64,000 bases of DNA from Bradyrhizobium barranii subsp. apii (lineage in GTDB: Bacteria > Pseudomonadota > Alphaproteobacteria > Rhizobiales > Xanthobacteraceae): the NCBI RefSeq assembly GCF_011516635.5, contig NZ_CP096255.1, positions 1,858,501-1,922,500 on the forward strand, read 5' to 3'. This document shows, one piece after another, positions 27,145-35,328 of the stretch. Under the pieces are notes generated by a model that had not been told where the DNA came from, searched no databases, and worked only from the letters and a program-made list of their open reading frames with translations. A program made the position numbers and the translations under genes. Each line of letters starts with the position of its first letter. Position 1 is the first letter of the stretch.

Positions 27145-27627
27145 ATGCGCCGTTCGTTCATCCTCGCCGGGCTCGCCGCGGCCAGCCTCGTTGCCTCCGT
27201 CGCAAACAGCGGCGCTCAGCAGCAGCGGATGGTCCGGGTCGGCGTGCTCGAATGCCGCGGCGGCGCCAGCGTTGGCTTCATCGTGGGATCGGTGACCAAT
27301 CTCGGTTGCGTCCTGCGTGCCGACGGTTTGCCGGAAGATCGCTACGTCGCGACCATTCGTAAAGTGGGCCTCGACATCGGCATCACCCAGGAGACCACGC
27401 TGGCCTGGGGCGTGTTCGCGCCGGTCGACCGGCTCGGCCCCGGCGATCTCTCGGGCAATTATGCCGGCGCGCAGGGCAGCGCCTCGGTCGGCGTCGGTAT
27501 CGGTGGCAACGCGCTGATCGGCGGCTCCAACAATTCGATCGCGCTCCAGCCGCTCAGCGTGCAGGGCCAGGTCGGCCTCAACGTCGCCGCTGGCCTCGAG
27601 AGCCTGGAACTCCGTCCGGGTCGTTGA
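27145..27627 (+). CDS. DUF992 domain exported protein
   Basis: A 160-residue protein with a signal peptide (MRRSFILAGLAAASLVASVANSGA) and the DUF992 layout: RVGVLECRGGASVGFIVGSV, then CVLRADGLPEDRYVATIRKV GLDIGIT and WGVFAPV. Two Cys residues in these segments could pair in the periplasm. Proteins of this family are periplasmic and of unknown function, common in Rhizobiales. The start at 27145 gives the signal peptide; an earlier start would hide it. Confidence 0.85.
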   Translation: MRRSFILAGLAAASLVASVANSGAQQQRMVRVGVLECRGGASVGFIVGSVTNLGCVLRADGLPEDRYVATIRKVGLDIGITQETTLAWGVFAPVDRLGPGDLSGNYAGAQGSASVGVGIGGNALIGGSNNSIALQPLSVQGQVGLNVAAGLESLELRPGR

Positions 27628-27780
27628 CAATTTCGCGTGTGCAGATCGCGTCAGTCCGACGCGATCTCGGCAACGACGCACCGCAGCGATTTTTGATGCT
27701 TGCCAAATCTCGGGGACGGGCAGAGCATCGGCGTTTGCCGACCCAATCATGGGCCGAGCTCCACACCAAGGAGGCGGCGA

Positions 27781-29829
27781 ATGGGACAAGACGTCAGAAG
27801 TCCCCGAGGTCCACGGTGCATCGCACTGGTGGGCCCATTCCAAAGCGGTAAAACCACACTTCTCGAAGCAATACTGGCGCGAACGGGCGCAATACCCCGC
27901 ATCGGCAGCGTCGACGCCGGAACATCCGTCGGCGACGCCTCCCCGGAGGCCCGTCATCACAAGATGACCGTCGGCCTGACTGCCGCCACCACGAGTTTCA
28001 TGGGCGACAGCTACACCTTCCTCGATTGTCCCGGTTCCGTTGAGTTCGCCCACGACATGCGTGCAGCGCTTCCCGCTGTCGACGCCGCGGTCGTGGTCTG
28101 CGAGGCCGACGAGAAGAAGCTGCCGCAGCTTCAGATCATCCTGCGCGAGCTGGAGGAGCTGAAGATCCCGCGTTTCCTGTTCCTCAACAAGATCGATCGC
28201 GCCAACAAGCGCATCCGCGAGACGCTGGCGACACTCCAGCCCGCCTCGCGCGTGCCGCTGGTGCTGCGCCAGATCCCGATCTGGAAGGGTGAGCTGATCG
28301 AGGGCTTCGTCGATCTCGCGCTGGAACGCGCGTTCATCTACCGCGAGCACAAGGCCTCCGAGGTGGTCGCGCTCGAAGGCGGAGATCTCGATCGCGAGAA
28401 GGAGGCCCGCTTCTCGATGCTGGAGAAGCTCGCCGATCACGACGACGCGTTGATGGAGCAACTGCTCGAGGACATCCAGCCGCCGCGCGATGCGGTGTTC
28501 GACGATCTCGCGCGCGAATTGCGCGAGGGGCAGATCTGCCCCGTGCTGCTCGGTGCCGCCGCGCGCGAAAACGGCGTGCTGCGCCTGATGAAGGCCCTGC
28601 GCCACGAGGCGCCCGGCATCGAGGAGACTGCAAAGCGTCTCGGTGTGCCGGCCAGCAAGGAGGCGCTCGGCTACGTCTTCAAGACGCTGCATTCGCAGCA
28701 CGGCGGAAAGCTGTCGCTGACGCGATTGCTCGCCCGCCATCTCGACGACGGAGCGACGCTGCAATCCGCCTCCGGCGGCAGCGGCCGCATCTCCGGCATC
28801 CTCGCCGTCAACGGCGCCTACGATACCAAGCGTTCCGCGGCCGAAGCCGGCGACACGGTTGCGCTCGCCAAGGTCGACCCGATCAAGACCGGCGACACGG
28901 TCTCGAGCGGCAAGTCCCCGCCGGCTGCGCTGTTCGCCCCGGAGCCGACGCCGCCGGTGCTCGCGATCTCGGTCGCCGCCACCGACCGCAAGGACGACGT
29001 CAAGCTCGGCCAGGCCCTTGCCCGGCTGCACGAGGAGGATCCTTCGCTCGGCGTCGTGATGAACGCCCAGACCCACGACACCGTGCTGTGGGGCCAGGGC
29101 GAGATGCATCTGCGCGTGGCGAGCGAGCGGCTGCGCGACCGCTTCGGCGTCAAGATCACCTCGCATCCACCCGCGATCGGCTACCAGGAGACCATCCGCA
29201 AGCCGATCGTCCAGCGCGGCCGCCACAAGAAGCAGTCCGGTGGCCACGGGCAGTTCGGCGATGTCGTGCTCGACATCAAGCCGCTGCCGCGCGGCGAGGG
29301 CTTCAAGTTCACCGAGAAGGTGGTCGGCGGCGCGGTGCCGCGCAACTATATCGGCGCGGTGGAAGAGGGTGTTGTCGACGGGCTCACACGCGGCCCGCTC
29401 GGTTTCCCCGTCACCGATCTGCAGGTGACGCTGACCGACGGCTCCTATCACAGTGTCGACTCCTCCGACCTCGCCTTCCGCACGGCGGCACGGGTCGGAC
29501 TCAACGAAGGCCTGCCGCAATGCCAGTCGGTCCTGCTGGAGCCGATCCACGTGGTCGAGATCGTCTGCCCGACCGACGCCACCGCCAAGATCAACGCGAT
29601 TCTGTCGGCGCGGCGCGGCCAGATCCTCGGCTTCGACACCCGTGACGGCTGGAGCGGATGGGACTGCGTCCGCGCCATGATGCCGGAGGCGGAGATCGGC
29701 GAGCTCATCGTCGAGCTGCGTTCGGCCACGGCCGGAGCCGGCAGCTTCACCCGTCAGTTCGACCACATGGCCGAGGTGACCGGCCGCGCCGCCGACCAGA
29801 TCATCGCCGCGCATCAGCACGCGGCGTGA
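27781..29829 (+). CDS. Elongation factor G-like protein with altered GTPase motifs
   Basis: A 682-residue protein with the EF-G domain order: GTPase (1-~250), domain II, III, IV (PRNYIGAVEEGVVDG) and V. G1 is GPFQSGKT (18-25) and G4 is NKID (136-139). The G3 motif reads DCPGSVEF, so the catalytic His of DTPGH is Ser86, and switch I lacks the usual RGITI sequence (instead HHKMTVGLTAA). It is therefore probably not the housekeeping translocase; paralogues of this kind are annotated EF-G-like and some act in ribosome recycling or have unknown roles. AAGGAGG precedes the ATG by 6 bases. It stands alone. Confidence 0.88.
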   Translation: MGQDVRSPRGPRCIALVGPFQSGKTTLLEAILARTGAIPRIGSVDAGTSVGDASPEARHHKMTVGLTAATTSFMGDSYTFLDCPGSVEFAHDMRAALPAVDAAVVVCEADEKKLPQLQIILRELEELKIPRFLFLNKIDRANKRIRETLATLQPASRVPLVLRQIPIWKGELIEGFVDLALERAFIYREHKASEVVALEGGDLDREKEARFSMLEKLADHDDALMEQLLEDIQPPRDAVFDDLARELREGQICPVLLGAAARENGVLRLMKALRHEAPGIEETAKRLGVPASKEALGYVFKTLHSQHGGKLSLTRLLARHLDDGATLQSASGGSGRISGILAVNGAYDTKRSAAEAGDTVALAKVDPIKTGDTVSSGKSPPAALFAPEPTPPVLAISVAATDRKDDVKLGQALARLHEEDPSLGVVMNAQTHDTVLWGQGEMHLRVASERLRDRFGVKITSHPPAIGYQETIRKPIVQRGRHKKQSGGHGQFGDVVLDIKPLPRGEGFKFTEKVVGGAVPRNYIGAVEEGVVDGLTRGPLGFPVTDLQVTLTDGSYHSVDSSDLAFRTAARVGLNEGLPQCQSVLLEPIHVVEIVCPTDATAKINAILSARRGQILGFDTRDGWSGWDCVRAMMPEAEIGELIVELRSATAGAGSFTRQFDHMAEVTGRAADQIIAAHQHAA

Positions 29830-29863
29830 TCCGTCTCGCGCGGCAAGGAAGGCTCCGCTCTCT

Positions 29864-29899
29864 CACTCCCTCTCCCCGTTCTTACGGGGAGAGGGAGTG
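29864..29899. repeat. CACTCCCTCTCCCCGT perfect hairpin after the EF-G-like gene
   Basis: A perfect 16-bp stem CACTCCCTCTCCCCGT / ACGGGGAGAGGGAGTG with loop TCTT, 34 bases after the stop codon. It belongs to the CTCCCC...GGGGAG repeat family and could end transcription, though no T run follows. Confidence 0.85.
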
Positions 29900-29957
29900 G
29901 TGAGTGGCCGTTCCCGCGCCCACGGTGTTTCGTTTGGCCGAACCCGCGCCCAACCTC

Positions 29958-30046
29958 CGTCATTGCGAGCGCACCGAAGCAATCCAGACTGGCTCTGCGG
30001 AGGCGGTCTGGATTGCTTCGTCGCAAGAGCTCCTCGCAATGACGGA
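29958..30046. repeat. CGTCATTGCGAGCG inverted repeat
   Basis: CCGTCATTGCGAGCG...CGAAGCAATCCAGAC on the left pairs with GTCTGGATTGCTTCG...CTCGCAATGACGG on the right, a long imperfect stem. A half-copy occurs at about 16747-16777. The 321-base gap 29830-30150 holds this repeat, the hairpin above and the palindrome at 30080-30106. Confidence 0.85.
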
Positions 30047-30079
30047 GGAGGCAGACGGGGTAGCCCCTTGCGTTCCCCT

Positions 30080-30106
30080 TACAATGATGTATTTTACATC
30101 ATTGTA
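30080..30106. promoter_or_regulatory. Perfect 27-bp palindrome, candidate XRE operator
   Basis: Two 12-bp arms, TACAATGATGTA and TACATCATTGTA, flank TTT. The site is AT-rich, unlike its surroundings, and centred 58 bases before the GTG of the XRE-type regulator at 30151. Dimeric helix-turn-helix proteins bind sites of this shape and often repress their own gene. It does not look like the GC-rich mobile palindromes around it. Confidence 0.65.
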
Positions 30107-30150
30107 CATGCTCCAGATATCACTTATAAGCTCTGATACGTGAGGCCACG

Positions 30151-30423
30151 GTGATCACGTCGTTCCAGATGCGGGCAGCCCGCGCGCTGCTTGGCATTGA
30201 CCAGAAAGCCTTGGCCGAGCTCGCCGGCGTTTCGCTGCCGACCATCCAGCGGATGGAGGCCAGCACCGGCAATGTGCGCGGCGTGGTCGAGACCTTGATC
30301 AAGGTGGTCGAGGCGTTCGACCGGGCCGGCGTCGAGCTGATCGGCGAGCAGGCCCGCAGCGACAGCGGCGGGCGGGGCGTTCGCCTGAAGGAGCCGGGAC
30401 CGCCGCGCCGCGTGGGAGCATGA
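30151..30423 (+). CDS. XRE-type helix-turn-helix regulator
   Basis: A 90-residue DNA-binding protein. The helix-turn-helix reads RAARALLGIDQKALAELAGVS LPTIQRMEAS, the Cro/CI-like pattern, and IKVVEAFDRAGVELIGE is the following helix with strand. A basic Arg/Gly/Pro tail ends the chain. GTG start; GAGG lies close upstream. It lies just before the SulP transporter in the same direction (93 bases), so it may regulate that gene as well as itself through the palindrome at 30080-30106. Confidence 0.85.
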   Translation: MITSFQMRAARALLGIDQKALAELAGVSLPTIQRMEASTGNVRGVVETLIKVVEAFDRAGVELIGEQARSDSGGRGVRLKEPGPPRRVGA

Positions 30424-30515
30424 TCGCGTTGATCGTGCTCGGGATGAGCTAGCGCATCGTCGCGCGCGCTGCACGATGCACCGGAGCATTGTGGGCAGCG
30501 GAGCACTCTGCGGAC

Positions 30516-32270
30516 ATGAGCATCACTGGCGAACACGCAGGCAAGCTGCATCAGCTGCGTCGACCGACCTTTGCCGAACTCTATCTCCCCAAGCTCGTCA
30601 CCGTCTGGCGCGAAGGCTACGGCCTCGCGGATCTCCGCGCCGATGTGTTCGCGGGCCTGACGGTTGCCATCGTCGCGCTGCCGCTGTCGATGGCGATCGC
30701 AATCGCCTCGGGCGTGACGCCGGACCGCGGGCTCTACACCGCTGTCGTCGGCGGCTTCATCGTGTCGCTGCTCGGCGGCAGTCGCTTCCAGATCGGCGGG
30801 CCCGCCGGCGCCTTCATCGTGCTGGTCGCGGTGACCGCGGAGAGGCACGGCGTCGACGGCGTAATCCTCGCCACCCTGATGGCGGGCATGGTCCTGATCG
30901 CCGCGGGCCTGTTGCGGATCGGCACCTACATCAAGTTCATTCCCTACCCCGTCACGGTCGGCTTCACCGCGGGCATCGCCGTGATCATCTTCGCCAGCCA
31001 GCTCCGCGATCTCGGCGGGATCACGCTGGCGGGCAAGGAGCCCAGCGAATTCGTGCCGAAACTCGTTGCGCTCGCGGGGGGCCTGCACACGATCAATCCC
31101 TCCGCCGTCGCGGTCGCGATCGTCAGCATTGCTGTCATCGCCGGCCTGCGGCGCTGGCGGCCGTCCTGGCCCGGCATCCTGATCGCAGTCGTGCTCGCGG
31201 CGGTCGCGACTGCGGTGCTGGCGCTGCCGGTCGAAACCATCGGCAGCCGGTTCGGCGGCATTCCGCGCGAATTGCCGTCGCCGGCGCTGCCGGCGTTCTC
31301 GCTTGCGAAGGCGACGGCCGTGCTGCCGGATGCGATCTCGTTCGCGCTGCTGGCCGCGATCGAATCGCTGCTGTCGGCGGTGGTGGCCGACGGCATGACC
31401 GGACGCCGCCACCGCTCCAATTGCGAGCTGGTGGCGCAAGGCGCGGCCAATATCGGTTCGGCGTTGTTCGGCGGCATCTGCGTCACCGGCCTGATCGCGC
31501 GCACCGCCACCAACATCCGCGCCGGCGGACGTGGGCCGCTCGCGGGCATGCTGCATTCGGTCTTCCTGCTGCTGTTCATGCTGATCGCGGCGCCGCTCGC
31601 GAGCTACATCCCGCTGGCCGCGCTCGCCGCCGTGCTCGTCGTCGTCGCCTGGACCATGGCGGAGAAGCACGAATTCGCGACGCTGCTGCGCTCATCCTGG
31701 GGCGATGCCGTCGTGCTGCTCGCGACCTTCCTGCTCACCATCTTCCGCGACCTGACCGAAGGCATCCTGGTCGGCTTCGCACTCGGCGCGGTGCTGTTCA
31801 TCCACCGCATGGCGGAGATGACGGGCATCGAGGAGCGCTCCCCGCTGGTGGCCGCCGATCGTCCCGATGACGGCAATGGCGAGCGCGTGCCTTACGATCC
31901 CGCGCTCGCCATCGATCGCGACGTGCTGGTCTATCGCATCACCGGTGCGTTCTTCTTCGGTGCCGCCTCGGCAATCGGAAACGTGCTCGACGGCATCGCC
32001 GAGCAGCGCAAGGGTCTTGTGGTCGATTTCGCCGCGGTGCCGTTCCTGGATTCGACGGCCGCCAACGTGCTCGGCCGCGTCGCCGCCAAGGCGCACCGCC
32101 AGGGCATCCGGTTGTTCATCACGGGGGCGTCGCCCGCGGTTCGTCGCGCGCTGCTCACCCATGGCGTGACGCCGCCGCGTGCGCGCTATCGCGTGACGAT
32201 CGCGCGTGCAGTCGCCGACATCAAGGGCGGCGCGGCGCAGCCCGTGCCCGATGACGCGGCCGCGACCTGA
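30516..32270 (+). CDS. SulP-family anion transporter with STAS domain
   Basis: A 584-residue inner-membrane protein of the SulP/SLC26 family. About residues 45-420 are membrane helices beginning DVFAGLTVAIVALPLSMAIA and including GGSRFQIGGPAGAFIVLV. The C-terminal STAS domain (about 455-560) contains RKGLVVDFAAVPFLDSTAAN, with the Ser/Thr region typical of STAS. Family members carry sulfate, bicarbonate, dicarboxylates or other anions; the substrate cannot be told. The ATG at 30516 is chosen over the TTG nine codons earlier. Preceded by the XRE regulator. Confidence 0.92.
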   Translation: MSITGEHAGKLHQLRRPTFAELYLPKLVTVWREGYGLADLRADVFAGLTVAIVALPLSMAIAIASGVTPDRGLYTAVVGGFIVSLLGGSRFQIGGPAGAFIVLVAVTAERHGVDGVILATLMAGMVLIAAGLLRIGTYIKFIPYPVTVGFTAGIAVIIFASQLRDLGGITLAGKEPSEFVPKLVALAGGLHTINPSAVAVAIVSIAVIAGLRRWRPSWPGILIAVVLAAVATAVLALPVETIGSRFGGIPRELPSPALPAFSLAKATAVLPDAISFALLAAIESLLSAVVADGMTGRRHRSNCELVAQGAANIGSALFGGICVTGLIARTATNIRAGGRGPLAGMLHSVFLLLFMLIAAPLASYIPLAALAAVLVVVAWTMAEKHEFATLLRSSWGDAVVLLATFLLTIFRDLTEGILVGFALGAVLFIHRMAEMTGIEERSPLVAADRPDDGNGERVPYDPALAIDRDVLVYRITGAFFFGAASAIGNVLDGIAEQRKGLVVDFAAVPFLDSTAANVLGRVAAKAHRQGIRLFITGASPAVRRALLTHGVTPPRARYRVTIARAVADIKGGAAQPVPDDAAAT

Positions 32271-32324
32271 CGGCAGCGCACTTCTCAAGCCGGCCGATTT
32301 GATCGACACTGCCGCGTCACGGCG

Positions 32325-32981
32325 GTGGTGCAGGGAATGCTGGATTCGCGTCGCAATATCGCGCTGGCCTGCGCGCTCAGCATGCTGGCGGGCTATGTCG
32401 ACGGCATCGGCTTCCTGCATCTCGGCGGCCTGTTCGTCTCGTTCATGAGCGGCAACTCCACGCGTCTCGGCGTCAGCCTTGCGGAAGCGCAGTGGTGGCA
32501 GGCCGCCAGCGCCCTCGGCCTGATCGCGCTGTTCGTGGCCGGTGCCGCGGCCGGCAGCTTCGTCGTGCTCGGCGGCGGGGCCGAGCGGCAGCCCTGGCTG
32601 CTTCTCATTGAAACCGGGTTGCTTGCGGGGGCCGGACTTTGCCATGCCTACGGCCTGTCGAACCTCGCGATCGCGGCCATCGTGCTCGCGATGGGCCTGG
32701 AGAACGCCGTGTTCCAGATCGACGGCGGCGCGGGCCTCGGCCTCACCTATGTCACGGGCGCGCTGGTCAAGGTCGGCCAGTTCCTCGCGGTGAGCCTCAC
32801 CGGCGGGCCGCGCTGGAATTGGGCGCCGAACCTGCTGTTGTGGGCGGCGCTCGTTGCGGGGGCGGCGGGCGGGGCGCTCGGCTATGCCCGGATCAACCTC
32901 GCCGCGATCTGGTTCGCCGCTGCCGCGGCGCTGGCTTTGGCCGCGATCGTGGCTGCGGCGATGCGGCGGCCGCGCGCTTGA
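32325..32981 (+). CDS. YoaK/DUF1275 family membrane protein
   Basis: A 218-residue inner-membrane protein with about six helices. The family markers are LSMLAGYVDGIGFLHLGGLF, SFMSGNSTRLG and GLENAVFQIDGGAGLGLTYV. DUF1275 proteins are of unknown function. The start is ambiguous: GTG at 32325, another GTG next, or ATG at 32337 (MLDSRRNIALA), none with a good ribosome-binding site. It lies 54 bases after SulP and 52 bases before aroE, all in one direction. Confidence 0.88.
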   Translation: MVQGMLDSRRNIALACALSMLAGYVDGIGFLHLGGLFVSFMSGNSTRLGVSLAEAQWWQAASALGLIALFVAGAAAGSFVVLGGGAERQPWLLLIETGLLAGAGLCHAYGLSNLAIAAIVLAMGLENAVFQIDGGAGLGLTYVTGALVKVGQFLAVSLTGGPRWNWAPNLLLWAALVAGAAGGALGYARINLAAIWFAAAAALALAAIVAAAMRRPRA

Positions 32982-33033
32982 CAGAGCCGGCGGGACGCGA
33001 AATGGATCGCCTCGAACACGACCCGAGGGACAG

Positions 33034-33873
33034 ATGACCGCGCTCAGGACTCCCGCAGCCTGTTTGATCGGATGGCCGGCCGCGCATTCGCGCTCGCCGC
33101 TGATCCATCGTTACTGGCTGCGCACGCTCGGGATCGAGGGTGGTTACGTCATCGAGGCGGTCCCGCCCGAGGATCTGCGCGACTTCGTGCTGCGGCTGTC
33201 GCTGCGCGGCTTCGTCGGCGCCAACGTCACCATCCCGCACAAGGAAGACGTGCTGGCGCTGTCCACGCCCGATGCGCGTGCCAGGGCCGTCGGCGCTGCG
33301 AACACGCTGTGGTTTGCCGACGGCGAGCTGCGCTCGACCAATACCGACGTCGAAGGCTTCATCGGCAATCTCGACGCCGAAGCGGTCGGTTGGGACAGCG
33401 CGGAAGAGGCATTGGTGCTCGGGGCCGGCGGTTCCTCGCGCGCGGTCGTGTTCGGCCTGCTCGAACGCGGCATCAAGCGCATCCACCTCGCCAACCGGAC
33501 CATCGCGCGCGCCGAGACGCTGGCAGAGCAATTCGGGCCGAACGTGCATCCGATTCCCTGGGACGGCATCAACGACGTGCTGCCGCGCGCAAGACTTCTC
33601 GTCAACACGACCTCGCTCGGCATGCACGGCCAGCCTTCACTCGATGTCAATGTGGCGCGCCTGCCGGACGGGGCGGTCGTCGCCGATCTCGTCTACGTTC
33701 CCCTGGTGACGCCGCTGCTGGCGGCTGCGAAGGCGCGCGGCCTGAACGCCGCCGACGGTCTCGGCATGCTCCTGCATCAGGCGGTGCGCGGCTTCGAGCT
33801 GTGGTTCGGCCAAAGGCCTGCTGTCACGGCCGAGCTGCGCGCGCTGGTCGAGGCCGATCTCACAAAGACTTGA
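33034..33873 (+). CDS. aroE: Shikimate dehydrogenase
   Basis: A 279-residue enzyme that reduces 3-dehydroshikimate to shikimate with NADPH in the aromatic amino-acid pathway. The shikimate-binding segment is AAHSRSPLIH, catalytic Lys70 lies in NVTIPHKE and Asp105 in STNTDVEGF, and GAGGSSRA (130-137) is the NADP loop. The end DGLGMLLHQAVRGFELWFG is the typical C-terminal helix. GAGGGA lies just before the ATG. AroE paralogues such as YdiB or quinate dehydrogenases are the alternative, so the symbol is by best match. Confidence 0.88.
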   Translation: MTALRTPAACLIGWPAAHSRSPLIHRYWLRTLGIEGGYVIEAVPPEDLRDFVLRLSLRGFVGANVTIPHKEDVLALSTPDARARAVGAANTLWFADGELRSTNTDVEGFIGNLDAEAVGWDSAEEALVLGAGGSSRAVVFGLLERGIKRIHLANRTIARAETLAEQFGPNVHPIPWDGINDVLPRARLLVNTTSLGMHGQPSLDVNVARLPDGAVVADLVYVPLVTPLLAAAKARGLNAADGLGMLLHQAVRGFELWFGQRPAVTAELRALVEADLTKT

Positions 33874-33940
33874 AAGGATAACGGCGAATAGCACCCCACC
33901 TCCGGAGTTCTATCCCCGTGGGGACAATCCGGAGACCGTC

Positions 33941-34567
33941 ATGCCTATTCAACGTGCAACTTTCACACGTCCGCTCATCGCCGTCGCGATGGTGGCCGCT
34001 TCCACCCTCTATGCCGTCGCGCAGAGGGCGCCGGTGCCGACGCGCGTGCGCGGCACGATCGAGAGCGTCAATGGCGACACCATGCAGGTCAAGTCGCGCA
34101 GCGGCGAGGACGTCAAGCTCCGCATCGCCCCTGACGTGAACGTGTCGGGCGTTACCAAAATTTCACTCGCCGACATCAAGGTCGGCTCCTTCGTCGGCGC
34201 CACCACGGTGCCGGGTCCGGACGGCGGCCAGAACGCGGTCGAGGTCCACGTGTTTCCGGAGAGCATGCGCGGCACCGGCGAGGGCTCGCGGCCCTATGAC
34301 CTCAAGCCGAACTCCACCATGACCAATGCCACGGTGTCGGAGAGCGTGGTCGGCAATGACGGCCATACGCTGCTGGTGAAGTACAAGGACGGCGAGAAGA
34401 AGGTGTTCGTCGCCGACAACACGCCGGTCGTGACCTTCGTGCCCGGCGACAAATCCGAGCTGAAGGCCGGCGCAAAAGTCGTCGCCTTCATGAAGCAGCT
34501 GCCGGACGGCTCGTTCGAAACCAACCGCGTCAGTGTCGGCCTCGACGGCCTGACACCACCGATGTGA
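33941..34567 (+). CDS. Exported protein, tandem copy 1
   Basis: A 208-residue protein with a signal peptide (LIAVAMVAASTLYAVAQ). Its body is two beta-rich halves: RVRGTIESVNGDTMQVKSRSG and NDGHTLLVKYKDGEKKVFV, resembling DUF5666-like OB-type repeats, and it ends LDGLTPPM. CCGGAGACC precedes the ATG. It overlaps copy 2's first possible start, so the two are co-transcribed. Function unknown; probably periplasmic. Confidence 0.8.
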   Translation: MPIQRATFTRPLIAVAMVAASTLYAVAQRAPVPTRVRGTIESVNGDTMQVKSRSGEDVKLRIAPDVNVSGVTKISLADIKVGSFVGATTVPGPDGGQNAVEVHVFPESMRGTGEGSRPYDLKPNSTMTNATVSESVVGNDGHTLLVKYKDGEKKVFVADNTPVVTFVPGDKSELKAGAKVVAFMKQLPDGSFETNRVSVGLDGLTPPM

Positions 34568-34581
34568 TGGAGAATCGCAAC

Positions 34582-35202
34582 ATGTCGAAATCAAGCTGGA
34601 TGCCGCGCCTGTTCGTGGCGGCGTTTGCCGTCACATCCATGTTCTCCGCCTCGGCGCAGCAGTCGCCGACGGTCCGCATCCGCGGCACCATCGAGAGCGT
34701 CGACGGCAACACCCTCGGCATCAAGACGCGCGAAGGCAGCGACGTGAAGGTGCGCATGACCGACAACGTCGCGGTCTTCGCCGTGGTGAAGACCTCACTG
34801 TCGGAGATCAAGGAAGGATCCTATATCGGCGTGACCGGCATGCCCCAGCCCGACGGCACGCAGAAGGCGATCGCCGTGCACATCTTCCCCGAGAACCAGC
34901 GCGGCGCGGCCGAAGGTTTTCGTCCCTGGGATGCGCGCGCGAACTCGACCATGACCAACGCGACCGTGGCGCAGACGGTGGAAGGCACCGACGGCCAGAA
35001 CATCACCGTCAAGTACAAGGACGGCGAGAAGAAAGTGGTGGTGCCGCTGGATACGCCGATCGTCACCTTCGTCGCCAGCGACAAATCCGAGATCAAGCCC
35101 GGCGCCAAGCTGATCATCTTCGGCGCGGCGAAGAAGGAGGACGGCTCGCTCGAGGCCAACCGGGTGAACGTCGGCAGGGATGGGATTACGCCGCCGATGT
35201 GA
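34582..35202 (+). CDS. Exported protein, tandem copy 2
   Basis: A 206-residue paralogue of the previous gene: RIRGTIESVDGNTLGIKTREG, NSTMTNATVAQTVEGTDGQN, VKYKDGEKKVVVPLDTPIVT and the same GITPPM end. Signal peptide LFVAAFAVTSMFSASAQ. The ATG at 34582 has GGAG 9 bases upstream; an ATG at 34567, overlapping copy 1's stop, is an alternative. The two copies share landmarks across their full length, so this is an old tandem duplication with both kept. Function unknown. Confidence 0.8.
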   Translation: MSKSSWMPRLFVAAFAVTSMFSASAQQSPTVRIRGTIESVDGNTLGIKTREGSDVKVRMTDNVAVFAVVKTSLSEIKEGSYIGVTGMPQPDGTQKAIAVHIFPENQRGAAEGFRPWDARANSTMTNATVAQTVEGTDGQNITVKYKDGEKKVVVPLDTPIVTFVASDKSEIKPGAKLIIFGAAKKEDGSLEANRVNVGRDGITPPM

Positions 35203-35220
35203 GGGACTGGCGCTGAACTC

Positions 35221-35311
35221 GTAGGGTGGGCAAAGGCGCACTTGCGCCGTGCCCACCACGCTCCTGTGTTTCGCGAAAGTTGGTGGGCACGCTTCGCTTT
35301 GCCCACCCTAC
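35221..35311. repeat. Second copy of the GTAGGGTGGGCAAA repeat
   Basis: GTAGGGTGGGCAAA and TTTGCCCACCCTAC form the outer arms and GCCGTGCCCACCA / TGGTGGGCACGC the inner arms, as at 712-836 but shorter. It separates the exported-protein pair from the convergent oxidase gene. Confidence 0.85.
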
Positions 35312-35328
35312 GGCGCTGCCGCTACGCC

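Noticed and set aside
27127..29820. 897-codon minus-strand frame opposite the EF-G-like gene
   Set aside because: Antisense shadow of a clear EF-G-type protein, low-complexity composition.
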